DNA of 64,000 bases from Silicimonas sp963779765 (GCA_963779765.1 CAVZZP010000002.1:806001-870000); one strand, 5' to 3'. Positions 36,561 to 46,651 are shown, counted from the first letter of the stretch. Numbers and translations: made by a program. The notes: a model not told the origin generated them from the sequence alone.

Positions 36561-37591
36561 TCGTCGACCACGACACGCTCCGCGACTTCGGGACAGAGGT
36601 CTACCGCACCCTGGGCATGGACGACGACACCGCCGCGCTGGTGTCGGACAGCCTCGTGCAGGCCGACCTCTGGGGCCACCCGAGCCACGGCGTCATGCGA
36701 TTGTTCTGGTATGCCGTCCGGCTCGAAAGCGGCGCGATGTCCCCCACGGCGACGCCCGACGTTTCGGGCAAGGGCGCGCTTCTGACGATGGACGGCCGCG
36801 ACGGCGTGGGTCACCGGGTCGCGAAGGCGGCGATGAGCGAAGCTATCCGCGCCGCCAAGATGCACGGCATCGGGGCCGTCGCCGTCCGCAACTCGGGCCA
36901 CTTCGGCACGGCGATGTATTACACCCGGATCGCGGCACAGCAGGGCTGCATCGGCTTCCTGACCGCCAACGCCAGCCCCGCCATGGCACCCTGGGGCGGC
37001 CTCGACAAGCGCCTCGGCACCAACCCCTGGTCCTGGGCCGCACCTGCAGGGCGATACGCGCCCTTCATGCTGGACATCGCCAACACCGCCGTCGCCCGCG
37101 GCAAGCTCTACAACGCCAAGGCGCGCGGCGAACCCATCCCTGCAGGCTGGGCGATGGATGCCGACGGTCGGCCCACCACGGATGCGGCAGCGGGAATCGC
37201 CGGGACCATCCTGCCGATGGCGGGTCACAAGGGATACGCCATCGCCATGATGGTCGACATGGTCTCGGGCGTCCTTTCCGGCAGCGCCTTCGGCACAGGC
37301 GTGACCGGTCCCTATGTCCCCGAAGGCCGCTCGGGCGCGGGTCACCTCGCCCTTGCCATCGACATCGAGGCGTCGCGCCCCCTCGCCGCCTTCGAAGCGG
37401 ACATGGAGACGCTGATCGACGAATTGAAGTCGTCCCGCCCCGCACCGGGCGCTTCGGGCATCTTCTATCCCGGCGAACTGGAGGCCGCCTCCGACGCCCG
37501 TCTCCGCGCCTCGGGAATCGACCTGCCGCAGAGCGTCGTCGACGACCTCCGCCAGAACGCCGCCCGCATCGGCATTTCCTGTCCCATCTGA
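36557..37591 (+). CDS. Malate/L-lactate dehydrogenase family (LDH2/MDH2) oxidoreductase
   Basis: NAD(P)-dependent oxidoreductase of the LDH2/MDG2 family, 344 residues, unrelated to classical LDH. It shows DLWGHPSHGVMRL with the conserved Ser-His-Gly, VRNSGHFGTAMYY with the catalytic His, APWGGLDKRLGTNPWSWA, and GHKGYAIAMMVDMVSGVLSG. Possible substrates include malate, sulfolactate, ureidoglycolate or delta-piperideine-2-carboxylate. The start is TTG 36557, overlapping the cupin stop; no ATG lies before the conserved N-terminus. Confidence 0.9.
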   Translation: MIVDHDTLRDFGTEVYRTLGMDDDTAALVSDSLVQADLWGHPSHGVMRLFWYAVRLESGAMSPTATPDVSGKGALLTMDGRDGVGHRVAKAAMSEAIRAAKMHGIGAVAVRNSGHFGTAMYYTRIAAQQGCIGFLTANASPAMAPWGGLDKRLGTNPWSWAAPAGRYAPFMLDIANTAVARGKLYNAKARGEPIPAGWAMDADGRPTTDAAAGIAGTILPMAGHKGYAIAMMVDMVSGVLSGSAFGTGVTGPYVPEGRSGAGHLALAIDIEASRPLAAFEADMETLIDELKSSRPAPGASGIFYPGELEAASDARLRASGIDLPQSVVDDLRQNAARIGISCPI

Positions 37592-37650
37592 TCCAGCGCA
37601 AGGCCGGAACCCCCGGCCCCTGTCATCGTTGCCCCCGGAAGGAGACACCA

Positions 37651-37968
37651 ATGCGCGATTTCACAGACAGGAAGAACCAGCTCGAGGACCGCCTCAAGGA
37701 ACTGGGCGAGCGGATAAGCCGGATCGAGGATGACCTCGACGATCCGATGCCCAAGGACGCCGAGGAACAGGCGGTCGAACGCGAGGACGACGAAGTGCTT
37801 GAGCGTCTCGGCGAACAAAGCGCGCAGGAGGTCCAGTTGATCCGCGCGGCACTCGCCCGGATCGAGGAGGGCGTCTACGGCGACTGCATGAAATGCGGCG
37901 AGCCGATCAGCGAGGAGCGCCTCGACGCGGTGCCCCACGCGGCCTTGTGCCGCGACTGCGCGCGCTGA
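37651..37968 (+). CDS. TraR/DksA family zinc-finger protein
   Basis: Acts on RNA polymerase through the secondary channel. The 105-residue protein has a coiled coil (about residues 5-70) and a four-cysteine zinc finger, C79MKC82 and C100RDC103, with YGDCMKCGEPI and the closing RLDA box. It is shorter than DksA (about 150) and lacks the DxxDxA coiled-coil tip in canonical form. GGAAGGAG precedes ATG, a strong ribosome site. Single gene; convergent to mliC. Confidence 0.92.
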   Translation: MRDFTDRKNQLEDRLKELGERISRIEDDLDDPMPKDAEEQAVEREDDEVLERLGEQSAQEVQLIRAALARIEEGVYGDCMKCGEPISEERLDAVPHAALCRDCAR

Positions 37969-37969
37969 C

Positions 37970-38300
37970 CTAGCCGGTCGAACACTCCGACAGAAGCGGC
38001 GTCTCCTCTCCGGTGGCGCCGTCTTTCCAGTAAAGCGTCGCCGTGTCGCCCTTCGTCCACCAGATGTAATTCGACCCGTCCGACGGCCAGCCATAGCGCG
38101 CGCCGGACGCCGACATCTCGGTGACGAGATTGATCATGCGGCCCTCGACGTGGATGACAGCGATGCCGGGTTCGCCCGGATGGTTGACATAGACCGCCGG
38201 GATCTCGACGCCCCGCTCGCAGACATAGGTCATCGCCATTGCGTCCAGCGCAAAGGTTGGCGCGCCGCTCACCAGACCGACCGCAAATGCGGCGGCGAGG

Positions 38301-38314
<14 letters not shown>
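37970..38314 (-). CDS. MliC family lysozyme inhibitor
   Basis: Exported inhibitor of c-type lysozyme, 114 residues, PF09864-like. A signal region (LADLAAAFAVGLVSGAPTFA) precedes a short beta barrel: MTYVCERGVEIPAVYVN, IHVEGRMINL, SGARYGWPSDG and YIWWTKGDTATLYW, the last being the family end motif. There is no lipobox, so it should be periplasmic and not lipid-anchored. Start GTG 38314 lies 14 bases within the zapA end. Function from family only. Confidence 0.78.
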
Positions 38315-38702
<388 letters not shown>

Positions 38703-38705
38703 GGA

Positions 38706-39170
38706 TCAGGCCTCCTTCAGGACGGGTTCGAGGGTGGCGAGGATGTCCTCGATCTCGGCACGCTCGGCCGCACGCTGCGCCCGCAGCGCATCAAGCTCGG
38801 ACATCATCGCGGCGTTCACCAGCTCCGGCTGGGCAAGCCCTTGGGCGTTCGCGTCGCGCAAAGAGGCGTTCGTTTCGCGCAAGGCGTCGTTCACCTTCCG
38901 CATCCTCTGCACCTCGGCGTCGCGAGTAGCCAGCGCGTCACGCAGGTCCGACACCTGGTCCTCCAGACGGGCGACCGTGGTCTCCTGCTTTTCCTTGATC
39001 GCGCGCACGCGTTCTTCAAGCTGCCGGTTCGCGACCCTCTCGGCTTCTAGCTCGGCGGCCAGCTCCTCGCTGCCGCCTCCGCCGCCACCCGACCCAAGCT
39101 GGTCGAGCGCCTGGCCCGCGCGGTCCAGCGCCGCCACGATCCGCCGCTGAAATTCGGAAATGTCGTCCAT
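38706..39170 (-). CDS. Coiled-coil protein upstream of ZapA
   Basis: A 154-residue protein, nearly all helical after residue 35, with heptad-like hydrophobic spacing (VANRQLEERVRAIKEKQETT and following). A glycine run (GSGGGGGGS) near residue 27 acts as a linker. It has no catalytic motif. Its constant place before zapA suggests a role in division, perhaps like ZapB, but that is inference. Divergent from tkt. Confidence 0.72.
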   Translation of the reverse strand: MDDISEFQRRIVAALDRAGQALDQLGSGGGGGGSEELAAELEAERVANRQLEERVRAIKEKQETTVARLEDQVSDLRDALATRDAEVQRMRKVNDALRETNASLRDANAQGLAQPELVNAAMMSELDALRAQRAAERAEIEDILATLEPVLKEA

Positions 39171-39377
39171 GAAAAATCCCGCCGTCCCGATGCCTGGAGG
39201 GCCGCGTTCGGTCGCCGAATCGCCGCACAGCCCCTGTTGTTGACACTGAACATACCCGATGCGTGGCGGGTTTCGACTCCTTTACCCGCAACGCTTCAAC
39301 CCGCGCTTCCCGCCTTGCGCTTGGGGGACGGGCTGCTATCAACCGCTCCATCCGATCTGGACACGGGGGACGGAACC

Positions 39378-41396
39378 TTGGACATCGCCACTCTGAAAGA
39401 GCTTCACGCCGATCATTTCTCCCGCGCCACGGCAATCCGTGTGCTGGCGATGGATGCGGTGCAGGCGGCTAACTCGGGACACCCCGGAATGCCCATGGGC
39501 ATGGCCGACGTGGCGACCGTCCTTTTCGAGAAGCACCTCAAGTTCGACGCCTCCTACCCCGACTGGGCCGACCGCGACCGCTTCATCCTCTCGGCTGGCC
39601 ACGGCTCGATGCTGCTCTATTCGCTCCTCTACCTGACGGGGTACGAGGACATGACGCTCGACGAGCTGAAGAACTTCCGCCAGTGGGGCTCGAAAACCGC
39701 CGGCCACCCCGAGTACGGCCACGCCAAGGGCATCGAGACGACGACCGGTCCGCTTGGCCAGGGTCTCGCCAACGCCGTCGGTTTCGCCATCGCCGAAGAA
39801 AGCCTGCGCGCCCGCTACGGCAAGAAGATCGTCGACCACTTCACCTACGTCATCGCCGGCGACGGCTGCCTGATGGAGGGCATCAGCCAGGAGGCCATCG
39901 CCTTCGCGGGGATGCAGAAGCTCTCGAAGCTGATCGTGCTCTGGGACAACAACGACATCTCCATCGACGGCAAGGTCTCGCTCTCCGATACCACCGACCA
40001 GCTTGCACGCTTCAAGGCCTCGGGCTGGCACGTCCAGGAATGCGACGGCCACGACCCCGAGGACATCGACCGCACGCTGACCCAGGCCCGCGCCTCGAAG
40101 AAGCCCGCGATGATCGCCTGCAAGACCCACATCGGCTTCGGCTCGCCCAAGAAGCAGGACACCAACGGGGCCCACGGATCGCCGCTCGGCCCCGAGGAAA
40201 TCCAGGTGACCCGCGACATCTACGGCTGGACGTCCGGACCCTTCGACATCCCCAAGGACATCCTGTCCGCCTGGCGCGCCACCGGCGCGCGCGGCGCGGA
40301 CGAGCGCAAGGCGTGGGACGACCGCCTCGCCGCGCTGTCCTCGTCGCGGCAGGCCGACTTCAACCGCGTCATGTCGGGCGAGACGCACAAGCGCCTCTCG
40401 GCCACCGTCCGCGCGCTGAAGAAACAGATCACCGACAGCCGTCCCAAGGTCGCAACGCGCAAGTCCTCGGAAATGGTGCTCGAGGTTCTGAACCCCGTCC
40501 TGACCGAGACCATAGGCGGCTCGGCCGACCTGACCGGCTCGAACAACACCAAGACCGCCGACCTCGGCATCTTCGACGCCAACAACCGCAAGGGCCGCTA
40601 CATCCACTACGGCATCCGCGAACACGGCATGGCGGCGGCGATGAACGGCATGGTCCTGCACGGTGGCGTGCGCCCCTACGGCGGCACCTTCCTGACCTTC
40701 TCGGACTACGCCCGCGGCGCGATGCGCCTCTCGGCCCTGATGGGCGCGCCCGTCACCTACGTGATGACGCACGACTCCATCGGTCTCGGCGAGGACGGCC
40801 CGACGCACCAGCCGGTCGAACACCTCGCGGCGCTGCGCGCGATCCCCCACATGCGCGTCTTCCGCCCCGCCGACACCGTCGAGACCGCCGAGGCGTGGGA
40901 GCTTGCCCTCTCGTCCGAGCGGGCGCCTTCCGTCCTGGCCCTGTCCCGTCAGAACCTTCCGACCGTCCGGACTGAGCACAAGACCCGCAACCTGACCGCC
41001 CAGGGCGCCTATGTCCTGGCCGAGTCCACCGCCAAGCGGCAGGCGATCCTGATCGCCACCGGCTCCGAGGTCGAGGTGGCACTCGCCGCCCGCGAGACGC
41101 TCGAGGCCGAGGGCATCGGCACCCGCGTCGTCTCGATGCCCTGTGCCGAACTTTTCGCCGAGCAGGACGAGGCTTACCGCCGCCGCGTCCTTCCCGCCGG
41201 ACCCGTCCGCGTCGCCATCGAGGCGGGCATCCGGCAGGGCTGGGATCGCTGGCTTCTGGACGAGCGAGGCCGCGCCGGCCGCGCCGCTTTCGTGGGCATG
41301 GACGGCTTCGGCGCCTCGGCCCCGGCCGAGACGCTCTACAAGGAATTCGGCATCACCGCCGAAAACGTCGTCGAGACGGTCAAGGGAATGCTTTGA
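39378..41396 (+). CDS. tkt: Transketolase
   Basis: Transfers two-carbon units between sugars in the pentose phosphate and Calvin pathways, with thiamine diphosphate. The 672-residue protein has the N-terminal RATAIRVLAMDAVQAANSGHPGMPMG (cited in part), the TPP-binding GDGCLMEGISQEA...LIVLWDNNDISIDG, and the pyrimidine domain IREHGMAAAMNG, HDSIGLGEDGPTHQP. The start is TTG 39378 after GGGGACGGA; this gives the normal family length, while the longer open frame has no homologous N-terminus. The 207 bases upstream, shared with the divergent gene at 38706, show no clear promoter pair. Confidence 0.95.
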   Translation: MDIATLKELHADHFSRATAIRVLAMDAVQAANSGHPGMPMGMADVATVLFEKHLKFDASYPDWADRDRFILSAGHGSMLLYSLLYLTGYEDMTLDELKNFRQWGSKTAGHPEYGHAKGIETTTGPLGQGLANAVGFAIAEESLRARYGKKIVDHFTYVIAGDGCLMEGISQEAIAFAGMQKLSKLIVLWDNNDISIDGKVSLSDTTDQLARFKASGWHVQECDGHDPEDIDRTLTQARASKKPAMIACKTHIGFGSPKKQDTNGAHGSPLGPEEIQVTRDIYGWTSGPFDIPKDILSAWRATGARGADERKAWDDRLAALSSSRQADFNRVMSGETHKRLSATVRALKKQITDSRPKVATRKSSEMVLEVLNPVLTETIGGSADLTGSNNTKTADLGIFDANNRKGRYIHYGIREHGMAAAMNGMVLHGGVRPYGGTFLTFSDYARGAMRLSALMGAPVTYVMTHDSIGLGEDGPTHQPVEHLAALRAIPHMRVFRPADTVETAEAWELALSSERAPSVLALSRQNLPTVRTEHKTRNLTAQGAYVLAESTAKRQAILIATGSEVEVALAARETLEAEGIGTRVVSMPCAELFAEQDEAYRRRVLPAGPVRVAIEAGIRQGWDRWLLDERGRAGRAAFVGMDGFGASAPAETLYKEFGITAENVVETVKGML

Positions 41397-41586
41397 CCGC
41401 ACGGCCCGTTAATCCCGGCGCGGGACAGCCTCCCGCGCCGACAGGTGCCATACGCTTTGCCGACACGATGCAGACGCATCGCCGACACCCGGCACCGCGC
41501 CAGAAGCCTTGCGGTTAAAGGCGAATCGGAGCGACCGCGGAAGGTTCCGCCCAATCCCCGCGCGCTCCGGCAACCTTTCGTAAGGA

Positions 41587-42096
41587 TCAGAGGGACCTGT
41601 GCATCCGCACCGCCGGAAACTCGATCCCCGGCCTGAGAGGAACGGTCACCGGCCCCACGGCCTCGAACCCGCAGGCGGCGTAGAACGGCACCGCCATCAG
41701 CGTCGACAGGCAGTCCAGCCGCGTGATCCCCGCCGCCCGCGCGTCATCGAAGATATGCGCCATCAGCGCACGCCCGATGCCCGACCGCGTCCGCTCCGGA
41801 TCGGTGGCGACGTGGCGGACGTGGCCGGTGGCCGGAGCGCCTGTCCGGCCAGTACCAGGCTCGCTCGACGTCCAGCCGCCCGCGCCCACGACCTTGTCGC
41901 CTGACACGACAAGGAAGTAGGTGCCGGAGGCCAGTAGCGCCGGGTTGGCGCGCGACAGAAGTGGCACCGCCGTCACCAGGATCGACGGCGGATAGGCCTG
42001 CTTCAGAAGCCGCGGATAGGACCGGGCCAGCAGGGTCTCGACCGCGTCGAGATCGGACGGCCCTGCCCGCCTGAGTGTGATGTTGTCCGTCGCCAT
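41587..42096 (-). CDS. GNAT family N-acetyltransferase
   Basis: Acetyl-CoA-dependent acyltransferase, 169 residues. The acetyl-CoA loop appears as HVRHVATDPERTRSGIGRALM (RxxGxG/A), with VVGAGGW as strand 4 and FYAACGFEAVG near the end. Substrate unknown. The gap 41397-41586 after tkt contains one GC hairpin (near 41420-41441) without a T tract. Divergent from the cupin gene at 42167. Confidence 0.9.
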   Translation of the reverse strand: MATDNITLRRAGPSDLDAVETLLARSYPRLLKQAYPPSILVTAVPLLSRANPALLASGTYFLVVSGDKVVGAGGWTSSEPGTGRTGAPATGHVRHVATDPERTRSGIGRALMAHIFDDARAAGITRLDCLSTLMAVPFYAACGFEAVGPVTVPLRPGIEFPAVRMHRSL

Positions 42097-42166
42097 AGTT
42101 CTGGATTCTGGCAATGCCAGCCCTCTTCGTCCAGTCTCGCGCCACATTCCATGACGGAGAAACTTC

Positions 42167-42637
42167 ATGCCCATCTACCGCGAAGACACCGTCGAGACCT
42201 ACGAAACCGATGGCGGCGGAAGTCCCTGCGGCCCCTGCAAGGTCCTGCTCTACTCCGACACCGGCGGCCTCACCCAGTTCGGCGCGGCGGTCGAGATCCT
42301 GCCCCCCGGCTCGCTTTCGTCGATCAAGCACTGGCACTCCGACGAGGACGAATTCCTGATGATGCTGGACGGCGAGGTCACGCTGCACGAGAGCGACGGG
42401 ACCCAGATCCTCCGCCCCGGAGACGTGGTGACATGGAAGGCGGGGTCGCCTGTCGGCCACTGCATCGAGAACACCTCGAACGCCGAAGCGCGCTACCTGA
42501 TCGTCGGCACACGGGCGCAATCCGACACCGTGACCTATCCCGACCACGACCGCGTGCTGCGCGTCTGCCGCGAGCCAGAAGAGCGGACGTGGACCGATTT
42601 CGCCGGCAACCCGGCGTCGAACCCCTACCGGCCGTGA
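42167..42637 (+). CDS. Cupin domain protein
   Basis: A 156-residue single-cupin protein. Motif 1 is IKHWHSDEDEFLMMLDGEVTLH with ligands His-x-His and Glu; motif 2 is GSPVGHCIENTS. It belongs to the group annotated as (S)-ureidoglycine aminohydrolase-like or general cupins; no function can be fixed. GGAGAAACTTC precedes the ATG. Its stop is followed by the rpmG terminator coming from the other strand. Confidence 0.88.
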   Translation: MPIYREDTVETYETDGGGSPCGPCKVLLYSDTGGLTQFGAAVEILPPGSLSSIKHWHSDEDEFLMMLDGEVTLHESDGTQILRPGDVVTWKAGSPVGHCIENTSNAEARYLIVGTRAQSDTVTYPDHDRVLRVCREPEERTWTDFAGNPASNPYRP

Positions 42638-42643
42638 GCCCAT

Positions 42644-42671
42644 GAAAAAAGGCCGCGTCCCGGACGCGGCC
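42644..42671 (-). terminator. rpmG terminator
   Basis: On the minus strand GGCCGCGTCC pairs with GGACGCGGCC and a run of six T follows (A run at 42645-42650 on plus). It lies 28 bases after the rpmG stop. Confidence 0.9.
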
Positions 42672-42698
42672 CTTGTCGTTCACGAAAAGGAAAGATCC

Positions 42699-42866
42699 TT
42701 ACTTGATCTTGCCTTCCTTGTATTCGACGTGCTTCCGGACGACGGGATCGTATTTCTTGACCACCATCTTCTCGGTCATCGTGCGTGCGTTCTTCTTGGT
42801 CACGTAGAAATGGCCGGTGTCCGCGGTCGAGTTCAGACGGATCTTGATCGTCGTCGGTTTCGCCAT
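42699..42866 (-). CDS. rpmG: 50S ribosomal protein L33
   Basis: A 55-residue L33: MAKPTTIKIRLNSTADTGHF, YVTKKNARTMTEKMVVKKYDP and a Lys-rich end. The zinc cysteines of the C+ form are absent, so it is the C- type usual in proteobacteria. GGAGACGACCC precedes the start. It is a monocistronic gene with its own terminator. Confidence 0.97.
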   Translation of the reverse strand: MAKPTTIKIRLNSTADTGHFYVTKKNARTMTEKMVVKKYDPVVRKHVEYKEGKIK

Positions 42867-42985
42867 GGGTCGTCTCCTGCTTGGCCGGGGCTGGCGCCGC
42901 GACCCGAAATCCTGAAGCCCGCCTTCTAAAGGCTCGGGCTGCGCTGTCAAGGGCGTTCCCCGGGACGCGCCGGGAAACGAAAGAT

Positions 42986-43347
42986 GCGGACGGCCTGTAA
43001 GCCGGATTCTGTCCCCTCCGAAAAGGGGGACGACCATTCATCTGGTCCCGCCGTTACCGACGGGATCAAGCTGTCTACCCGGGGTCCGGGGCCGAAGCCT
43101 GCCCATATGGACCCCCTATTCGACATTGCTCCCGGTGGGGCTTGCCGTGCCGGTCCGGTTGCCCGTCCCGCGGTGCGCTTTTACCGCACCGTTTCACCGT
43201 GACCCCGCGTGCGAGGCCGTCTGTTCTCTGTGGCGCTTTCCCTCGGGTTACCCCGGCCGGGCGTTACCCGGCACCGTCGCTTCGTGGAGTCCGGACTTTC
43301 CTCCCGAGACGGGTTTCCCCGCCGCAGGCGGTCGTCCGGCCGTCCGC
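42986..43347 (-). ncRNA. rnpB: RNase P RNA, class A
   Basis: Catalytic RNA that matures tRNA 5' ends. On the minus strand it opens GCGGACGGCC and closes GGCCGTCCGC, forming P1. Conserved core elements are present: GAAAGTCCGGACTCC near the 5' end, GAGGGAAAGCGCCACAGAGA in the middle and the ACAGAATCCGGCTTACAGG 3' element with the P4 strand. Length is about 362 bases. Exact ends may differ by a few bases. It lies between rpmG and the amidase gene. Confidence 0.95.
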
Positions 43348-43385
43348 GAGGGCGATATAGTCGGTTGTCGGCGTGAGATAAAGCG

Positions 43386-44093
43386 TCAGAGCGTCCGGAA
43401 CGGACGCGACGGCACACGGCTCGCCGTCCGCTCGGTCACGTCCGATGGAAAGTGCCGCGCCAGACCCGCCATCATCGCCCGATCCGGCGTTCCGATCGGT
43501 CCGTCCGCAAAAGGCCTGAAGCGCTGCCGAAAGGCCGAAAGGACCGCCGCCTCGCCGACTTCGACCGGATAGCCGAAGAAGGCCGCATCACGCATGAAAT
43601 CACCCTGCAACGCAGGGTCAGGCCAGACCGATAACCCCTTGTCCGCAAGGCGCTTCCACTCGAACCAGGGGCCGGGATCGTTCTTCCGCCCCGGCGCCAT
43701 GTCCGAATGTGCGATGACGGCCTTCGGGTGCAGCTCGTGACGCTCCAGAAGGTCCTCGAGAAGCGCCTCGAGCGTCGTCATCAACTCTTCCTCGAAGGCC
43801 GACGTTCCGTCGTTGTCGAGTTCGATTCCGATGGACCGGGAATTCACGTCGTCGCGCCCCGCCCACCTGCCCTCACCGGCGTGCCAGGCGCGACGCTCCT
43901 CGTCCACAAGACGATAGAGCGTGCCATCGCGTCCGATCAGGTAGTGGGACGAAACTTCGTGTTCGGGATTGCACAGACGCCCCAGAGCGTCCTCGCAGAC
44001 CGGCATGGCGGTGTGATGAAGGACGATCAACTCGATCCGTGCGCCGCCCCTCCTGTCCCCGTGGTTCGGCGAGAGGCGGTCGACGATCTGCAT
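43386..44093 (-). CDS. N-acetylmuramoyl-L-alanine amidase (amidase_2)
   Basis: Zinc amidase that cleaves the sugar-peptide bond of murein. The 235-residue protein has ELIVLHHTA with the first zinc His, SHYLIGRDGTLYRLVDEERRAWHAG with the second, and IAHSDMAPGRKNDPG with the third His and catalytic Asp/Lys. No signal peptide, so it resembles cytoplasmic AmpD or is exported otherwise. Length and a peptidoglycan-binding-like C-terminal stretch (PALQGDFMRDAAFFGYPVEV region) suggest AmiD-type. ATG 44093 begins MQIVDRLSPN. Confidence 0.9.
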   Translation of the reverse strand: MQIVDRLSPNHGDRRGGARIELIVLHHTAMPVCEDALGRLCNPEHEVSSHYLIGRDGTLYRLVDEERRAWHAGEGRWAGRDDVNSRSIGIELDNDGTSAFEEELMTTLEALLEDLLERHELHPKAVIAHSDMAPGRKNDPGPWFEWKRLADKGLSVWPDPALQGDFMRDAAFFGYPVEVGEAAVLSAFRQRFRPFADGPIGTPDRAMMAGLARHFPSDVTERTASRVPSRPFRTL

Positions 44094-44097
44094 GACG

Positions 44098-44836
44098 TCA
44101 GCGCATCGCCGCGCGGAAGGGGGACGGGTCCCAGTAGCAGGCGAAGCCGTCCCCGTCGGGGTCGATCCCGTGCCTGTCGCGCTCAGGCCCACCCGAGGAC
44201 AGAAGCGCCTCCTGCGCCCTGTCGGACGAGCCATAGCGCGCGCAGTTGCGCTGGTACTGGCTGTCGCTCACGCGGTCGCTCCGGCGATAGGCCTGCTGGC
44301 CGACCTGGTTCGTGGTGGAGAGAGCGTATTGCACGATGCCCGCGCCGCCCGCCTCCTGCCGCTCCGGCAGGGCCTCGGGCTGCGCGACCTCGAAGGACTG
44401 GCGCTGGCGGGCCAGGCGCGCCGCGTCGCTCTGGATCGTCTCGCGTGAGGCAACGGCGTCGAAGTTCTGCTCGTCCGAGATGCTTGTCCCGCTGGTGGCG
44501 CCCGCCGTGCCCGAAGCAATCGGCATCACTGACAGCGGCTCTCCCGGTCCGGCGGCGGGGGCGTCGGTCGCAGGCAGCGTCGCCGAGGCGATGGCCGTTC
44601 CAGGCGCCGCCGTGCGGTTCAGGACGCCAAGCGTTTCCTCCGCGATGGCGCGTTCCTCGGGCAAGGGCAGGCTGCGGCGCTCAAGCTCGGCGTCCCGCGC
44701 CGCGCGTTCGGCCTCGATAGTTGTCGTAGTCGCCGAAGCCCACGCCCGCGTTGCTGGCTGGATTGCTGTCCGGCATGGACGGCGCACAGGCCGCAAGCGC
44801 ACAAAGCGCCGCGAGGCCCAGAAAGCGAATGGTCAT
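44098..44836 (-). CDS. Excalibur-domain lipoprotein (one frameshift)
   Basis: Envelope lipoprotein of about 245 residues. The first frame gives a signal with lipobox AAC (RFLGLAALCALAAC) and the start of the mature part (PSMPDSNPASNAGVGFGDYDNY). After an extra base near 44716 the second frame continues EAERAARDAELERRSLPLP and ends with a calcium-binding excalibur domain, CARYGSSDRAQEALL...DPDGDGFACYWD. The middle is low-complexity. Span is 3n+1. Role unknown. It lies four bases upstream of the amidase gene, so the two may be cotranscribed. Confidence 0.8.
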
Positions 44837-44873
44837 GGTCTCTGCTCTGCCTTCGTCATTCTTGGCGCGAAGC

Positions 44874-46359
44874 CTACCACCATTTGGTGGGCTTGGCCAC
44901 AAAACCGGCGCGATCCTCGATGGTCTGCGCGATATTCAGCAACTCGCCCTCTTCCCACGGCTTGCCGATAAGCTGAAGCCCTAGCGGCAGGCCTTGCCGG
45001 TCAAGCCCGGCAGGAACGGCGATGCCCGGCAGTCCGGCGAGGTTCACCGTCACCGTGAAGACGTCGTTGAGGTACATCTGCACCGGGTCGTCGAACTCCT
45101 GCCCCAGAGGGAAAGCCGCCGACGGCGTGGCGGGCGTCAGGATCGCGTCGACACCCTGGGCGAAGACGTCCTCGAAGTCCTTCTTGATCAGCGTCCGAAC
45201 CTTGCGCGCCCGGTTGTAGTAGGCGTCGTAGAAGCCCGCCGACAGGACATAGGTCCCGATCATCACGCGCCGCTTCACCTCGGCCCCGAAGCCCTCGGCG
45301 CGGGTCTTCTCGTACATCTCGGTGATGCCGTCGCCCTGCCCCAGCTTCGCGCGGTGACCATAGCGCACACCGTCATAGCGGGCGAGGTTCGACGACGCCT
45401 CGGCCGGCGCGATGACGTAGTAGGCGGGCAGCGCGTATTTCGTGTGCGGCAGGCTGATATCGACGATCTTGGCACCCGCATCCTCGAGCATCGCGCGGCC
45501 CTCGGTCCACAGCGCCTCGATCTCGTCGGGCATCCCGTCCATCCGGTATTCCTTCGGGATCCCGATGGTCTTGCCGCGGATGTCGCCGGTCAGCATCGCC
45601 TCGAAGTCAGGCACCGGCGAGGTCCGCGCTGGTCGAGTCCTTCGGGTCATGCCCCGCCATCGCCTGAAGCAGGATCGCGCAATCCCGCACCGTCTTCGCC
45701 ATCGGCCCGGCCTGGTCGAGCGACGAGGCGAAGGCGATGATGCCCCACCGCGAACAGCGCCCATAGGTCGGCTTCAGCCCGGTGATCCCCACGAAGGCCG
45801 CCGGTTGCCGGATCGAGCCGCCCGTGTCCGTCCCCGTGGCGCCAAGGCACAGGTCGGCCGCGACCGCCGCCGCCGACCCACCCGACGATCCGCCCGGCGT
45901 CAGCGCCGTGTCGTCGTTGCCGCGCCGCCAGGGGTTCACGACGTTGCCATAGACGCTGGTCTCGTTCGACGAGCCCATGGCGAATTCGTCCATGTTCAGC
46001 TTGCCGACCATCACCGCGCCGGCTTCGAAAAGCTGCGTCGTGACGGTGGATTCGTACTCGGGCCGGAAGCCCTCGAGGATGCCCGACGCCGCCTGGCTCG
46101 CCACGCCCCTGGTGCAGAACAGGTCCTTGATGCCAAGGGGAATGCCGCAGAGGGAAGGCGCATCCCCTTCCTTCAATCGCGCATCCGCCGCCTCGGCCTG
46201 CTCCATGGCCAGGTCGGGGGTCGGATGAACGACGGCGTTCAACGCCGAGGCGGCCTCGACAGCGTCCAGACAGGCCCGCGTCAGATCCGCAGACGTCGTA
46301 TCGCCCGCGCGCAGAGCGTCACGCGCCTCGGCGATGGTCAGGGTGTTCAGGCTCGACAT
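44874..46359 (-). CDS. gatA: Glutamyl/aspartyl-tRNA amidotransferase subunit A (one frameshift)
   Basis: Amidase subunit of GatCAB, which makes Gln-tRNA and Asn-tRNA in alphaproteobacteria lacking GlnRS. The triad is visible: Lys in GIPLGIKDLFCT, and the two serines in TPGGSSGGSAAAVAADL and ATGTDTGGSIRQPA. Near 45618 an extra base shifts the frame (after STSADL); the second frame resumes VPDFEAMLTGDIRGKTIGIPK and ends AGFVAKPTKWW. Corrected length is 495 codons, normal for GatA. It follows gatC by four bases; gatB is not in the window. Confidence 0.96.
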
Positions 46360-46363
46360 GGGC

Positions 46364-46651
46364 TCACTCCACCACCTTCGGCACCGCGAAGAAGCCTTCC
46401 CGCGCATCGGGTGCGTTCGAGAGTATCTTCTCCTGGTATCCGCCGTCCGTCACCGCATCCTGCCGCCGCTTCAGCCGCATCGGCGTGACCGAAACCATCG
46501 GCTCCACGCCCTCGACATCGACCTCGTTCAGTTGTTCGACAAACCCGAGGATGGCGTTGAACTCGCCCGCAAGCGCGTCGAGATCGTCTTCCTCAACCTT
46601 GATCCGCGCCAGCTTGGCGACGCGGCGGGCGGTTTCCCTGTCGATGGACAT
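46364..46651 (-). CDS. gatC: Glutamyl/aspartyl-tRNA amidotransferase subunit C
   Basis: Small subunit that wraps GatA and GatB. The 95-residue protein starts MSIDRETARRVAKLARIKV, has LAGEFNAILGFVEQLNEVDVEGVEP and the C-terminal REGFFAVPKVVE, all typical. It directly precedes gatA with a four-base gap, the usual gatCA order. Confidence 0.97.
   Translation of the reverse strand: MSIDRETARRVAKLARIKVEEDDLDALAGEFNAILGFVEQLNEVDVEGVEPMVSVTPMRLKRRQDAVTDGGYQEKILSNAPDAREGFFAVPKVVE

Noticed and set aside
39240..39268. TTGACA at 39240-39245 as tkt promoter
   Set aside because: No acceptable -10 at 16-18 bases; only GC-rich sequence follows.
39339..41402. 687-residue minus-strand open frame
   Set aside because: Antisense shadow of transketolase, with low-complexity composition and no motif.
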